Positions 23,971 to 34,000 of a DNA stretch of 64,000 nucleotides are shown one piece after another. Every line of letters begins with the position of its first letter. Positions within the stretch are counted from its first letter, which is position 1. The translations under genes were made by a program, and so were the position numbers. Source of the stretch: Capillimicrobium sp035565675 (lineage in GTDB: Bacteria > Actinomycetota > Thermoleophilia > Solirubrobacterales > Solirubrobacteraceae); NCBI GenBank assembly GCA_035565675.1, contig DATMSA010000019.1:1-64000 (forward strand). Direction: 5' to 3'. The notes under the pieces were generated by a model. It had not been told where the DNA came from. It ran no database searches and saw only the letters and a list, made by a program, of their open reading frames with translations.

Positions 23971-24430
23971 CGCCGGTGGTGCAGGCGCGCAGCGGCGTCG
24001 TGTAGTAGGCCGACATGAGCCGGCCGGTGCGCTCGTCGTGGTCGTTGCCGGCGAGGTGGCCGTACTCGTGCACGACGACCGTGCACAGCTTGGGCCAGTC
24101 GAACCGGGCGCGCGGGTTGAGCTGGATCGTGCAGTCGCCGTTGTTGGCCGGGTCGCCGTACGGGTCGCCGCTGCGCGTCGACCACGTGGAGATCGCGTTC
24201 ACCTCGCGCGACTGGCGCTTCCAGGAGAGCTGGATCTCGCCGCCGCACGGGTCGACGCCCCAGTACGCGCGGGCGATGTCCTGGGCGGTGCGCAGCGCCG
24301 GCGAGTCGACCGCGAAGCGGCTCGTGTTCGGGCGCGTGTCCGAGCCCGCGACGGCGGCGCCGGCCAGGAGCCCGCCGACGACGGCGAGCAGGCCGAGCGC
24401 GACGGCGACGATGCGTGAGTGGCGTCCCAC
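23936..24430 (-). CDS. Small secreted metzincin-like metalloprotease
   Basis: The 164-residue product has a signal or signal-anchor helix (~6-30) and then a compact domain with HEYGHLAGNDH (residues 121-131). This is an exact HExxHxxGxxH zinc site of metzincins, and RLMSAYY places a Met just after it (residue 139). Two cysteine pairs (C62/C100, C116/C149) may form disulphides. Very short for a metalloprotease, so it is either a minimal domain or acts on a cell-surface partner. Start GTG 24430 puts the hydrophobic stretch at the N-terminus; TTG 24442 is possible. Confidence 0.75.
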   Translation of the reverse strand: MGRHSRIVAVALGLLAVVGGLLAGAAVAGSDTRPNTSRFAVDSPALRTAQDIARAYWGVDPCGGEIQLSWKRQSREVNAISTWSTRSGDPYGDPANNGDCTIQLNPRARFDWPKLCTVVVHEYGHLAGNDHDERTGRLMSAYYTTPLRACTTGVTKRALRSRTS

Positions 24431-24474
24431 GCCCCGTGTCAATCGGACGTTTTGAACACGAGTTGACCCCTCGG

Positions 24475-25773
24475 TCAGCGCGGTGACACGGCCAGCGCCC
24501 GCGACGCCGCGTGGAGGACGACACCGAGTGCCAGCAGCGCGGCCGCGAACGCGAACGTGCGGGCCTCCTGCTGGGTCAGCAGGCCCGCGCAGACAAGCGC
24601 GCCGATCACCGGCAGCGCCGTCGGAGCGCGGAAGTGGTCGTGGTCGACGGGCTCGCGGCGCAGCACGAGCACGGCCACGTTGACGAGGATGAAGACGCCG
24701 AGCAGCAGCGTCACGGTCGTGTCGGCCAGGGTCGCCAGGTCGCCGATGACGATCAGCGCCGCGCACAGGCCGGCGGTGAAGGCGATCGCGACGAGCGGCG
24801 TGCGGCGCTCGGGCAGCACGCGGCCGAACACCTTCGGGACGATCCCCTCCCGCGCCATCCCGTACGTCAGGCGCGAGGCCATGATGAGGTTGATCAGCGC
24901 GCCGTTGGCGATCGCGAACAACGCCACGGCGGCGAAGGTCTTGGGCGGGATCGCCAGCGGCCCCACCTCGGCGACCTCCAGCAGCGGCCCGCTGGACTCG
25001 GCCAGGCGGCTCGTCGGCACCACCATCGAGGCGAGCACGGTGACCGCCAGGTAGATGATGCCGGCGATCGCCAGCGCGCCGAACAGCGCACGCGGATACG
25101 AGCGCGGGTCGCGCGTCTCCTCGGCCACGTTGACGGAGTCCTCGAAGCCGATGAGCGCGTAGAACGCCAGCGCCGCGCCGGCGAGGATCGCCAGCGGCAC
25201 CGACTCGCCCTCGCGGAACTCGAACGCCCGGCCCGGGTCGCCGTCCCCGCCGGCCAGCGCGCCCACCGCGATGACGCAGATCGCCAGCAGGCCCGCGACC
25301 TCGATCGTCGTGAGCGCCACGTTGACCTTCACGGACTCCGAGATCCCGCGCACGTTGATCGCGGTCACGAGCGCCAGGAACGCGAGCGCGGCGACGGTGG
25401 CCGGCACGTCGACGAACTCGCGCAGGTAGTCGCCGCTGAACGCGGTCGCCAGCGTCGCCGCCGACGCGACGCCCGACGCCATCACCGCGAACGCGACCAG
25501 GAACGTCAGGAACGGCCGCTTGAAGGCGCGGTTGACGTACAGGGCCGCGCCGGCCGCCTGCGGGTACTTCGTGACCAGCTCGGCGTAGGCGAACGCGGTG
25601 AACACGGCCAGCGCGAGCGCGACCGCGAACGCCGTCCAGATCGCCCCGCCGGTCTCGGCGCCGACCTCGCCGACGAGCGCGTAGATGCCCGCGCCGAGGA
25701 CGTCCCCGACGACGAACACGAGGAGCATGTTGCGCGAGATCGCCCGGCGCAGCGGGGTGTCACGCCTCGGCAT
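24475..25773 (-). CDS. APC-superfamily amino acid permease
   Basis: The 432-residue membrane protein has about 12 hydrophobic helices. The APC start SRNMLLVFVVGDVLGAGIYALVGEVG carries the conserved Gly-rich unwound helix 1. The mid-protein motif ALAFYALIGFEDSVNVAEETRDP is characteristic of cationic or neutral amino acid/polyamine transporters. Substrate unknown. No binding-site signature allows assignment. It lies downstream of the acyl-CoA ligase on the same strand (28-bp gap) within an accessory insert. Confidence 0.88.
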   Translation of the reverse strand: MPRRDTPLRRAISRNMLLVFVVGDVLGAGIYALVGEVGAETGGAIWTAFAVALALAVFTAFAYAELVTKYPQAAGAALYVNRAFKRPFLTFLVAFAVMASGVASAATLATAFSGDYLREFVDVPATVAALAFLALVTAINVRGISESVKVNVALTTIEVAGLLAICVIAVGALAGGDGDPGRAFEFREGESVPLAILAGAALAFYALIGFEDSVNVAEETRDPRSYPRALFGALAIAGIIYLAVTVLASMVVPTSRLAESSGPLLEVAEVGPLAIPPKTFAAVALFAIANGALINLIMASRLTYGMAREGIVPKVFGRVLPERRTPLVAIAFTAGLCAALIVIGDLATLADTTVTLLLGVFILVNVAVLVLRREPVDHDHFRAPTALPVIGALVCAGLLTQQEARTFAFAAALLALGVVLHAASRALAVSPR

Positions 25774-25801
25774 TGCGGGCGGTTACCCGCCCGGACGGGG
25801 G

Positions 25802-27610
25802 TCAGTCCGCGTACATCGCGTCGATCTCGTCGGCGTAGCGCTCGAGGATCGGGCGGCGGCGCAGCTTCATCGTCGGCGTCAGCTCCGGGCCGCCGGGCAG
25901 CCAGTCGCCGCGCACCACGTGGAAGCGCTTGATCTGCTCGATGCGCGACAGCTTCGCGTTGGCCTTCTCGACGGCCTGCGCGACGGCGTCCACGACGTCG
26001 TGCTGCTCGGCCAGCTCCGCCAGGTCGCCGGCCTCGATCCCGCGCTGCGCGGCCCACGCCGGCGCGAAGTCGGCGTCGAGGACGATCAGCGCCGTGTTGA
26101 ACGGCCGCCGGTCGCCGATGACGGCGGCCTGCCCGATCAGCGGCGACGACGCCTTCAGCGTCGCCTCGATGTTGGCCGGCGACATGTTCTTGCCGGCCGC
26201 GTTGATGATGATCTCCTTCTTGCGGTCGACGATCCGCACGTAGCCGTCCTCGTCGATCTGCGCGATGTCGCCGGTGTGCAGCCAGCCGTCCGCGTCGATC
26301 GCGTCGCTGGTCTGGTCGGGCCGGTTGCGGTAGCCGAGCATCACGACCGGGCTGCGGACGAGCAGCTCCCCGTCCTCGGCGAGCTTCACCTCCACCCCGG
26401 GCTCGGGCGGGCCGACCGTGCCGATCTTGATCCGCCCGGGCGGGTTCACGCAGCCGGCGCCGGTCGTCTCCGACATCCCCCACAGCTCGGCGACCGGGAT
26501 CCCGATCGCGTGGAAGAACTCCAGCACCTCGACGGGGGTCGGCGCGGCGCCGACGTTCACGGCCTCGGCCCGGTCGAAGCCGAGCTGGGCGCGCAGCGGC
26601 GCGAAGATCGCCGCGTCGGCGCGCGCCCACGCCTCCTCCAGCTCGGGCGGGACCGGCTCGCCCGCCTGCTGCAGGCGCACGCGTCGGAGCGAGGCCTCCA
26701 GCGCGCCCTGGACGGCGGCGCGCTCGTCGTCGGGCTTGGCCGCGATCATCGCCCCCAGCCCGGCCTTCAGCTTCTCCCAGATCCGCGGCACCGCGAAGAA
26801 CCACGACGGGCGCACCTCGGGCAGGTAGGCGACGATCTGGCGCGGGTCGTGGCAGCAGGTGACCTGCAGCCCGAACGCGATCGGCAGGTAGTGGTGGGCG
26901 ACCCGCTCGGCCACGTGCGCGGCCGGCAGCCACGAGATGACGCGGCCGTCGCTGGGCATCGGGATCAGCTCGGTCACCGTCGCGACCGCGCTCATCACGT
27001 TGCGGTGGCAGAGCTGGACGCCCTTCGGCGGCCCGGTCGTGCCGGACGTGTAGATCAGCGTGACGACGTCCTCGGGCTCGATCAGCGCGACCGAGGCGTC
27101 CGGGTCGAACTCGGGGTCGGCGTGGGCCAGGACGTCGGCCAGCGGCGTGCAGCCCTCGGGCGGCGCGTCGCCGTCGACGACGACGACGTGCTCCAGGCCG
27201 GGCAGGTCGGCGCGGGCGGCGAGCGCGTTGGGCAGCAGGGCCGACTCGGCGACGAGCACCCGCGCCGCGGCGTCGTCGACGACGAAGCGGATCTGCTCGG
27301 GCGCCGAGGTCGTGTAGATCGAGAACGGCGTGGCGCCGAGCGTCATCGCGGCGAGGTCGGCCACGTGGAACTCGGGGCGGTTGGTCAGCAGCAGCGCGAC
27401 GGTGTCGCCGCGGCGCACGCCCAGGCGCGCCAGCCCCGCGGCGAGCGCGTCGACGCGCTCGCGCAGCTCCCGCCACGTCCACTCGCTGGCGCCGCCCTGG
27501 GTGCGCAGCGCGACGGCGTCCGGGCGCTCGTCGGCCGTGATCCGAAACGCCTCCGCGACGGTCGCGGCGTCCAGCGCGCGCGGCCGCGGGAACGCGGTCG
27601 TCTGCTCCAT
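25802..27610 (-). CDS. Long-chain fatty acid-CoA ligase (AMP-binding)
   Basis: The 602-residue ANL enzyme activates a fatty acid with ATP to acyl-AMP and then acyl-CoA. The P-loop is TLIYTSGTTGPPKGVQLCH. It also has ELWGMSETTG, the hinge DRKKEIIINAAGKNMSPANIE and the C-terminal subdomain with the catalytic Lys region TPTMKLRRR. Length and sequence resemble FadD15-type long-chain ligases. An aggaggagc ribosome-binding site precedes ATG 27610. It may feed the WS/DGAT elsewhere in the window, an inference only. Confidence 0.92.
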   Translation of the reverse strand: MEQTTAFPRPRALDAATVAEAFRITADERPDAVALRTQGGASEWTWRELRERVDALAAGLARLGVRRGDTVALLLTNRPEFHVADLAAMTLGATPFSIYTTSAPEQIRFVVDDAAARVLVAESALLPNALAARADLPGLEHVVVVDGDAPPEGCTPLADVLAHADPEFDPDASVALIEPEDVVTLIYTSGTTGPPKGVQLCHRNVMSAVATVTELIPMPSDGRVISWLPAAHVAERVAHHYLPIAFGLQVTCCHDPRQIVAYLPEVRPSWFFAVPRIWEKLKAGLGAMIAAKPDDERAAVQGALEASLRRVRLQQAGEPVPPELEEAWARADAAIFAPLRAQLGFDRAEAVNVGAAPTPVEVLEFFHAIGIPVAELWGMSETTGAGCVNPPGRIKIGTVGPPEPGVEVKLAEDGELLVRSPVVMLGYRNRPDQTSDAIDADGWLHTGDIAQIDEDGYVRIVDRKKEIIINAAGKNMSPANIEATLKASSPLIGQAAVIGDRRPFNTALIVLDADFAPAWAAQRGIEAGDLAELAEQHDVVDAVAQAVEKANAKLSRIEQIKRFHVVRGDWLPGGPELTPTMKLRRRPILERYADEIDAMYAD

Positions 27611-27660
27611 TGCTCCTCCTCCCAGGCCCGACGGGCGGGCTGGCTCCTCTCGACGGGAGG

Positions 27661-28764
27661 CTAACGGATGTCGAAGCCCTCGCCCGTCAATCGGCCGATG
27701 TCGTTCGTCAGCCCGAGCACGAACAGCATCGCGACGAGCGCGAAGCCGACGAACCCGGCGCGCTCCATCACCGAGAACGGGATCGGCCGGCCGCGGACCT
27801 TCTCCGCGATCGCCCAGAAGATGTGCCCGCCGTCGAGCGGCAGGAACGGGAACAGGTTGATGACCGCCAGCGACAGCGAGATCAGCGCGAGGATCTCGAT
27901 CGCGCGGGTGGTGTCGAAGCTGAACGCCTGCCGCGTCGCCTCGTAGGAGCCGACGACCCCGGAGACCTCCTCGCGCGCCTGCGAGTCGTAGAAGAGCTTG
28001 CCGATCGTCTCGACCGTGAGGCGCGTGACGTTCCACATGCCCTCGACGCTCTGGACCGCGGCCTCCCCGGCGGGAAGCTTCACGTACGGCATGTCGTAGT
28101 CGTCCGGATAGCCGTAGGAGAAGCCGATCCGGTTGCGCTCGAGCTCGCCGTCGTAGAACGGGCGGATGCGCAGCGTCTGCTCGCGCCCGTCGCGCTCGAC
28201 CACGACGGTGGCGGGCGTGGCGGCCACGCAGCCGTCGGTCTGCGGTCCGTCGCAGCGGTGGCGGCCGATCGCCACCGAGAAGCGCTGCGGGTCGGTGACG
28301 CCGTCGATCGAGACGATCCGGTCGTCGGGTCGGAGCTGTCCCTGGGCGGGCGTGTTCGCCTCGACGGCCTGGACCGCGCGCGCCTGCATCGGGTCGGGGT
28401 CGCCCTGGCCCTTGAAGACGAACAGGCCCCAGATCAGCAGGAACGCGATGAGGAAGTTGACCGCCGGGCCGGCGGCGATGACGACGATCCGCTTCCACAC
28501 CGGCTGGCGGTAGTAGGCGCGGCGGGCGACCTCCGGCGGCAGCTCCTCCGCCGGGTTCATGCCGGTGATCTTCACGTAGCCGCCCAGCGGGATCGGGCCG
28601 ATCCCGTAGGTCGTCTCGCCGCGCTGGAACTTGGCCAGCATCGGCCCGAAGAACAGCGAGAACTTCTCCACGCGCATGCCGACGGCCTTGGCGGCGGCGA
28701 AGTGGCCGAACTCGTGGAGGATGATCAGCAGCGCGAAGCCGACGAACGCCAGGACCCACGACAT
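27661..28764 (-). CDS. rseP: RIP site-2 metalloprotease (RseP/Rip1-like)
   Basis: Intramembrane zinc protease that cuts anti-sigma factors and other membrane substrates. The catalytic HEFGH lies at residues 17-21 in the first helix. A PDZ region (~110-200; AQGQLRPDDRIVSIDGV) follows, and the second ligand motif is NLFPFLPLDGGHIFW (LDG Asp). Length 367 is typical of the actinobacterial form with one PDZ. ATG 28764 shares a base with the dxr stop (TGATG), so the two are coupled. The HTH/anti-sigma-like membrane protein is a conceivable substrate, untested. Confidence 0.93.
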   Translation of the reverse strand: MSWVLAFVGFALLIILHEFGHFAAAKAVGMRVEKFSLFFGPMLAKFQRGETTYGIGPIPLGGYVKITGMNPAEELPPEVARRAYYRQPVWKRIVVIAAGPAVNFLIAFLLIWGLFVFKGQGDPDPMQARAVQAVEANTPAQGQLRPDDRIVSIDGVTDPQRFSVAIGRHRCDGPQTDGCVAATPATVVVERDGREQTLRIRPFYDGELERNRIGFSYGYPDDYDMPYVKLPAGEAAVQSVEGMWNVTRLTVETIGKLFYDSQAREEVSGVVGSYEATRQAFSFDTTRAIEILALISLSLAVINLFPFLPLDGGHIFWAIAEKVRGRPIPFSVMERAGFVGFALVAMLFVLGLTNDIGRLTGEGFDIR

Positions 28765-29918
28765 CAGACGCGCGCCTCCACCAGCGCCGAGGCGGCGCGG
28801 CGCGCGGCGCGGTCGGCCTCGTAGAGCGACTCGAACGCGCGGACGGGCTCGGCGCCGAGCTGGTCGAGCGTCTCCTCGATCACCGCGGGGATGCCCAGGA
28901 ACGGCAGGCGGCCGGCGAGGAACGCGTGCACGGCGATCTCGTTGGCGGCGTTGAGCACGCACGGCGCGGTGCCGCCGGCGACCGCCGCCTCGCGGGCCAG
29001 GCGCAGGCACGGGAACGCGTCGACGTCGACCGGCTCGAACGTGAGCTGGCCGACCTCCTCCAGGCGCAGCCGCCGCGACGGCAGCGGCGCGCTCTCGGGA
29101 TGGTGCAGCGCGTAGGCGATCGGGATCCGCATGTCCGGGTGGCCGAGGTGCGCGAGGCTGGCGCCGTCGACGAGGTCGACGAGGCCGTGCACGATCGACT
29201 GCGGGTGCACGACGACGTCGATGCGCTCGTACGGCGTCCCGAACAGGTGGTGGGCCTCCATGACCTCCAGGCCCTTGTTCATCAGCGTCGCCGAGTCGAT
29301 CGTGATCTTGCCGCCCATCGACCAGGTCGGGTGCTGCAGCGCCTCCTCGACGGTGACCTCGGCGAGCTGGGCGCGGGTGCGGCCGCGGAACGGGCCGCCG
29401 GAGGCGGTGATGACGAGCCGCTCGACCGCGCCGACCGGCAGCCCCGCCATGAGCTGGTGCAGGGCGGTGTGCTCGGAGTCGACGGGGATCAGCCGCGCGC
29501 CGGTGGCCTCCGACAGCGCGGTGACCAGCTCGCCGCCGACGACGAGCGACTCCTTGTTGGCCAGCGCCAGGTCGATCCCCTCGCCGAGCGTGGCGACGGT
29601 CGGGCCCAGGCCCGCGGAGCCGACGAGCGCGTTGAGGACGAGGTCGGCGCCGGAGGAGACGACCAGCTCGACGAGCCCCTGGGGCCCGACGAGCACGTCG
29701 CCGTCCGTCCACGCCTCGGCCGCGCGCGCCCCCGCGTCGGGGTCGGCGAGCGCGATGCGGCGCACGCCGAGCGTGCGCGCCTGCTCGACGAGCGCCTCCC
29801 AGGAGCGCTCCGCGGACAGCCCGACGACCTCCAGCTCGCCGCCCGAGCGCTGGACGACGTCGAGCGCCTGGGTGCCGATGGAGCCGGTCGATCCGAGGAT
29901 GAGCAGACGGCGGGGCAT
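28764..29918 (-). CDS. dxr: 1-deoxy-D-xylulose 5-phosphate reductoisomerase
   Basis: Second step of the MEP pathway, NADPH-dependent conversion of DXP to MEP. The N-terminal LILGSTGSIGTQALDVVQ dinucleotide motif is followed by LALANKESLVVGG. The metal and substrate motifs IPVDSEHTALHQ and ITASGGPFRGRT come next, then the C-terminal domain. At 384 residues it is standard. TACCCT (29927-29932, minus) lies 8 nt before ATG 29918. It precedes rseP, a common pairing, but is separated from its usual upstream neighbour cdsA by 7.9 kb. Confidence 0.96.
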   Translation of the reverse strand: MPRRLLILGSTGSIGTQALDVVQRSGGELEVVGLSAERSWEALVEQARTLGVRRIALADPDAGARAAEAWTDGDVLVGPQGLVELVVSSGADLVLNALVGSAGLGPTVATLGEGIDLALANKESLVVGGELVTALSEATGARLIPVDSEHTALHQLMAGLPVGAVERLVITASGGPFRGRTRAQLAEVTVEEALQHPTWSMGGKITIDSATLMNKGLEVMEAHHLFGTPYERIDVVVHPQSIVHGLVDLVDGASLAHLGHPDMRIPIAYALHHPESAPLPSRRLRLEEVGQLTFEPVDVDAFPCLRLAREAAVAGGTAPCVLNAANEIAVHAFLAGRLPFLGIPAVIEETLDQLGAEPVRAFESLYEADRAARRAASALVEARV

Positions 29919-29926
29919 GTCAGCCC

Positions 29927-29950
29927 AGGGTAGGCGTCCGGCCGTAGGAT
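29927..29950. promoter_or_regulatory. Divergent -10 pair, dxr / threonine aldolase
   Basis: TACCCT (minus, 29927-29932) lies 8 nt from the dxr ATG. TAGGAT (plus, 29945-29950) lies 6 nt from ATC 29957 and 9 nt from GTC 29960, the only places where the conserved aldolase N-terminus could begin. Confidence 0.45.
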
Positions 29951-29956
29951 GGCGCG

Positions 29957-30985
29957 ATCGTCGACCTGCGCTCCGACACCGTGACCCGCCCGGGCGAGGC
30001 GATGCGCGCGGCGATGGCGGCCGCCCCGGTCGGCGACGACCAGTTCGGCGAGGACCCGACGGTCGCGGCGCTGCAGGAGCGGGTGGCCGCGCTGCTGGGC
30101 AAGGAGGCGGGGCTGTTCGTGCCCTCCGGGCACATGGCCAACCAGCTCGCGCTGAAGCGGTACTGCCGGCACGGCGACGACGTGATCGTCGGCCGCGAGG
30201 TGCACGCGGTGTGGCACGAGACCGGCGCGGCGGCGGCGCTGTCGGGCGTCCAGTTCACCGAGATCGGCGCCGACGGGCGGTTCACCGCCGACGAGCTGGC
30301 CGCGGCGATCCGGCCGCGCGGGCACCTGCTGCAGCCGCCGACGACGCTCGTCGAGGTCGAGGACACGCACAACCGCATGGGCGGTCTCGTGTGGGATCGC
30401 GAGGAGCTCGCGGCGGTGGGCGCCGTCGCACGCGAGCGCGGGGTCGCCGGCTACCTGGACGGGGCGCGGCTGCTGAACGCGGCGGTCGCCCGCGGCGACG
30501 ACCCCGCGGACCTGGCGGCGCCGTTCGACCTCGTCTCGATCGCCCTGTCGAAGGGGCTGGGCTGCCCGGTCGGCTCGGTGCTGGCCGGCTCGCGCGCCGA
30601 CGTGGCGGCGCTCCTGCGCTGGCGGCGGATGCTCGGCGGCGCGATGCGCCAGGCCGGGATCGTGGCGGCCGCCGGCCTGTACGCGCTCGACCACCACGTC
30701 GACCGCCTCGCCGAGGATCACGCCAACGCGAAGCTGATCGCCCGCCGGCTGGCCGCCGTCGACGGCGTCGTCCTCGACCCGGAGGCGGTGGAGACGAACA
30801 TCGTCGTGCTGCGCCTGGCGCCCGGCGCGCCCGACGCCGACACGGTCGTCGCGCGGGCGGCGGAGGCCGGCGTCCTCGTGATGGCGTTCGCGCCCCGGAC
30901 GGTCCGCGCGGTCACCCACCTCGACGTGACGCGCGCGGACTGCGAGCGCGCGGCCGAGGTGCTCGCCGAGGCGATCGCCGGCTGA
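29957..30985 (+). CDS. Low-specificity L-threonine aldolase / beta-eliminating lyase
   Basis: PLP enzyme of fold type I, cleaving threonine or allo-threonine to glycine and acetaldehyde. The family N-terminus VDLRSDTVTRPGEAMRAAM, the GDDQFGEDPTVAALQ loop and the PLP-Lys region LVSIALSKGLGCPVGS are intact. Unusually, the conserved DLRSDT is in frame only upstream of the first canonical start (GTG 29981), and a stop at 29945 closes the frame. A start at ATC 29957, GTC 29960 or CTG 29966 would be needed to include it. I give 29957 as the earliest option. Identity is sure; the start is not. Confidence 0.85.
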   Translation: MVDLRSDTVTRPGEAMRAAMAAAPVGDDQFGEDPTVAALQERVAALLGKEAGLFVPSGHMANQLALKRYCRHGDDVIVGREVHAVWHETGAAAALSGVQFTEIGADGRFTADELAAAIRPRGHLLQPPTTLVEVEDTHNRMGGLVWDREELAAVGAVARERGVAGYLDGARLLNAAVARGDDPADLAAPFDLVSIALSKGLGCPVGSVLAGSRADVAALLRWRRMLGGAMRQAGIVAAAGLYALDHHVDRLAEDHANAKLIARRLAAVDGVVLDPEAVETNIVVLRLAPGAPDADTVVARAAEAGVLVMAFAPRTVRAVTHLDVTRADCERAAEVLAEAIAG

Positions 30986-30990
30986 CGACC

Positions 30991-31012
30991 GGGGACCGGG
31001 CCGCCCGGCCCC
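30991..31012 (+). terminator. GC hairpin after threonine aldolase gene
   Basis: ggggaccggg (30991-31000) pairs with cccggcccc (31004-31012) with one bulged A and a 3-nt loop, 5 nt after the stop codon. No T-run. Confidence 0.5.
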
Positions 31013-31085
31013 GGCCCTGGGGATGATTCTGGGGTTGCCGCCGCTCCCGGAGCGTTGAACCATTGCGCCCCGCATGGAGGCTGGA

Positions 31086-34000
31086 GTGCACGGACGGTGG
31101 CTGCGGCGCACGGTCGCGGCCGGCGCGATCGGGCTCGGCGCCGCCGTGGCGCTCGCCGGTCCGGCGACCGCCGCCGGCGGGCTGCGGATCGTCGCGCCCG
31201 CGGACGACGCGCTGATCACGGGGTCGTCGGTCGACGTGCGCGTCCACGCCGGCGACGGCGTGCGGGTCGGCAAGGTCCTGGCGGCCGGCGCGCGCGGGCG
31301 CGACGTGACCGCTCGCCTGCGCCCCGCCGGGCGCCATCACCGCACGCTGCGCCTGCGCGTCGGGCCCGACCTGACGCCGGGGCCGAACACCGTGTTCGTG
31401 CGCGGCCGGCTGCCGTCCGGGCGCGAGACGACGGTCGCCCGCACGTTCACGGTCGCCCGGCCGCGCGCCGGGCTGCTGCGCGTGCGCGCGCCGCGCGGGC
31501 CCGTGCGCGCCGCGCCGGTCCCGGTCTCGCTGCGGCTGCTGGGCGACGGGACGCGGCTGCGGGTGCGCCTCAACGGCCGCGACGCCTTCGGCGCGTTCGC
31601 CGAGCGGCGCGGCCGGCGCTGGACCGCGCGCCTGGCCCGCAACGACGGCCTGCGCTTCGGTCCCAACCGCCTCGTCGTCACCGCGTACGACCCGAAGCGC
31701 GGGACCTACCAGCGCGACGTGCGCACGTTCCGGGTGCGCCGGACCGCCCCGCTCGTCGGCGCCGGACCCGACCGCGTCGCCCGCGTCGGCGACGCGGTGC
31801 GCCTGGCGGGCCAGGCCCGCCCCGCCCGCCGCGGCGACCGCGTCAGCATGCGCTGGCGGATCGTCGCCCGCCCGGCCGGCTCGCGGGCGCGGCTGATCGG
31901 CGCCCGCAGCGCGCGCCCGCGCCTCGTGCCCGACGTCCCCGGCCACTACCGCATCCAGCTCCACGCGCGCGAGCACCCGCGGCCGCGCGCCACGGCGCGC
32001 GCGTCCCAGGCGCCCGCGACGCCGACCGACCCGCCGGCCACCACGCTCGACCCGCCCGCGACCACGATCGACCCGCCGCCGGTGGTCCCGCCGCCCGCGA
32101 CGACCGTCGACCCGCCGCCGATCGTCCCGACCCAGCCGATCACGCCCGGCTGCCCGCCGTCGACCACCCCGCTCGGCCCGACCCCGCCCGACCAGGCCGG
32201 CGCGCCCGGCGGCCCGATCCCGCCCTCGGAGGCCGGCGATCCCGGCGGTCCCACCCCGCCCGTCCAGGGCGGCGGCCCCACCCCGCCCGCCGACTCCGGG
32301 TGCGTCGTTCCCGCGCTCGAGCTCGAGCCCGGCAAGGACACGCTCGACCTGGCCGCCCAGCCGGCCGGGCTGCCGCAGATCCCCGTCTCGACCACCACCG
32401 ACGACAACAGCCCGGTGATCACGGTCGGCGACACGCAGTACCCCATGAACGCGCCGCAGGGCCAGCAGATCCAGCTGCTGATCCTCGACGGGACGACGCT
32501 GCAACCCGACGCCGTCAACTTCCCCAACGGCACCTACAACCAGTCGTTCTTCGGCACCGTCGAAGGCGTCGCCCAGCTCCAGGACGTCGTGAAGAGCATC
32601 CCGAGCGACGACGTGGTGATCGCCGGCGGGACCGGTCGCGCGTGTTGTACGGACGTGATCGCGGTGGGCGAGCTCGCGGCCGCCCTGGAGATGATCGGCG
32701 CGACCTTCGAGCTCGGCCTCGGCCAGGGCGGCCTGCTTCAGACCCTCTCGAGCGGGCTGTGGTCGGTGATCGGCGCGACCGACCTCGATCCCGGCCAGGC
32801 CCACCAGCTCATGGGCCTCACGCAGTCCGGACAGACGTGCGCGGGCGGCTCCCCGGTCTGCCCCGGCGAGATGCACGGGTTCTTCCGCCTGGGCAGCGAC
32901 GGCCAGTACACGTTCGCGTGGGCGCCGACGTACCTGACGTTCGACACCCAGCCCGACGGCAGCGCGACCACGAACGCGATCACGGTCGCCGGCCAGACGT
33001 ATGCCTCCGATCCGGGGGCGATCCCCGCCGGAAGCTGGGGCTACCAGCTCCTGTGGCTCGACGCCGACACGCTGCAGTTCCGCGGGAACTTCACCTACGC
33101 GGCGCAGTCGGTCGCCAACCCGTTCGTCGGCCAGCCGGGCGTGTGGGAGAAGCTCGCGTCGCTGGGCCCGTTCTCCGCCCCGCCCGCGGCCCTCAGCTCG
33201 CAGCTGCAGCAGATCGCCGCCGACCCGACGCCGGGGTTCATCGTGCTGACCACGATCGGCCAGCCGGCCGAGATGCAGCTCTGGACCGGATCGGCCGGCG
33301 ACAACCCGCCCGGCCAGGACTGGATCAACGGGTCCATGGGCGGCTTCCAGCCCAACGACCTCTGGGCGATGGTCGCGATGGCGCTCGAGACGTTCGGCGG
33401 CAACCCGTACGCCGTGCTCGGTCCCGCGGGCACCCCGCCCGCCGGCACCGAGCTGCTCAGCGGGGACGCGAACTTCAACGCCGGGCTCTCGACGACGCCG
33501 GTCGGCCCGTACACGCTGGTCGGGGTCGCCGGGCTCGACGAGCTCGGCCCCAACCAGGGCGCCGAGCTCGCGACCGCCGTCGTCAACGCGATCCCCGGCG
33601 CGTCCCAGTCCGACAAGGTCTCGTCCAACCGCATCGTCGGGACGCTGCGCCGCAACCGCCAGGGCCTGCTCGTGCCCGCGGCGACCGGCTCCCCCGAGCT
33701 CGACGTGTCGCCGCAGCAGTTCGACGCGGGCCTCACGGCGCTGCTCGCGCAGCCGGCGCAGCCGTTCCCGACGCTCGCCGAGATGGGGACGGCCACGGCG
33801 GCGGCCATGCAGTACCTCTTCGACAACCTCGACTTCAGCGGGCAGATGGACCCCGTCTACGGGCTGCGCGCCGCGTACTGGACCGACAACGAGAGCCAGT
33901 CGACCTGGAACAGCCTGGCCGCGATGATCCAGAGCGGGAAGAACCGCGACGACCAGCCGATGAACGGCCAGCTGTGCGCGGCGACCATGGAGAACTGCAC

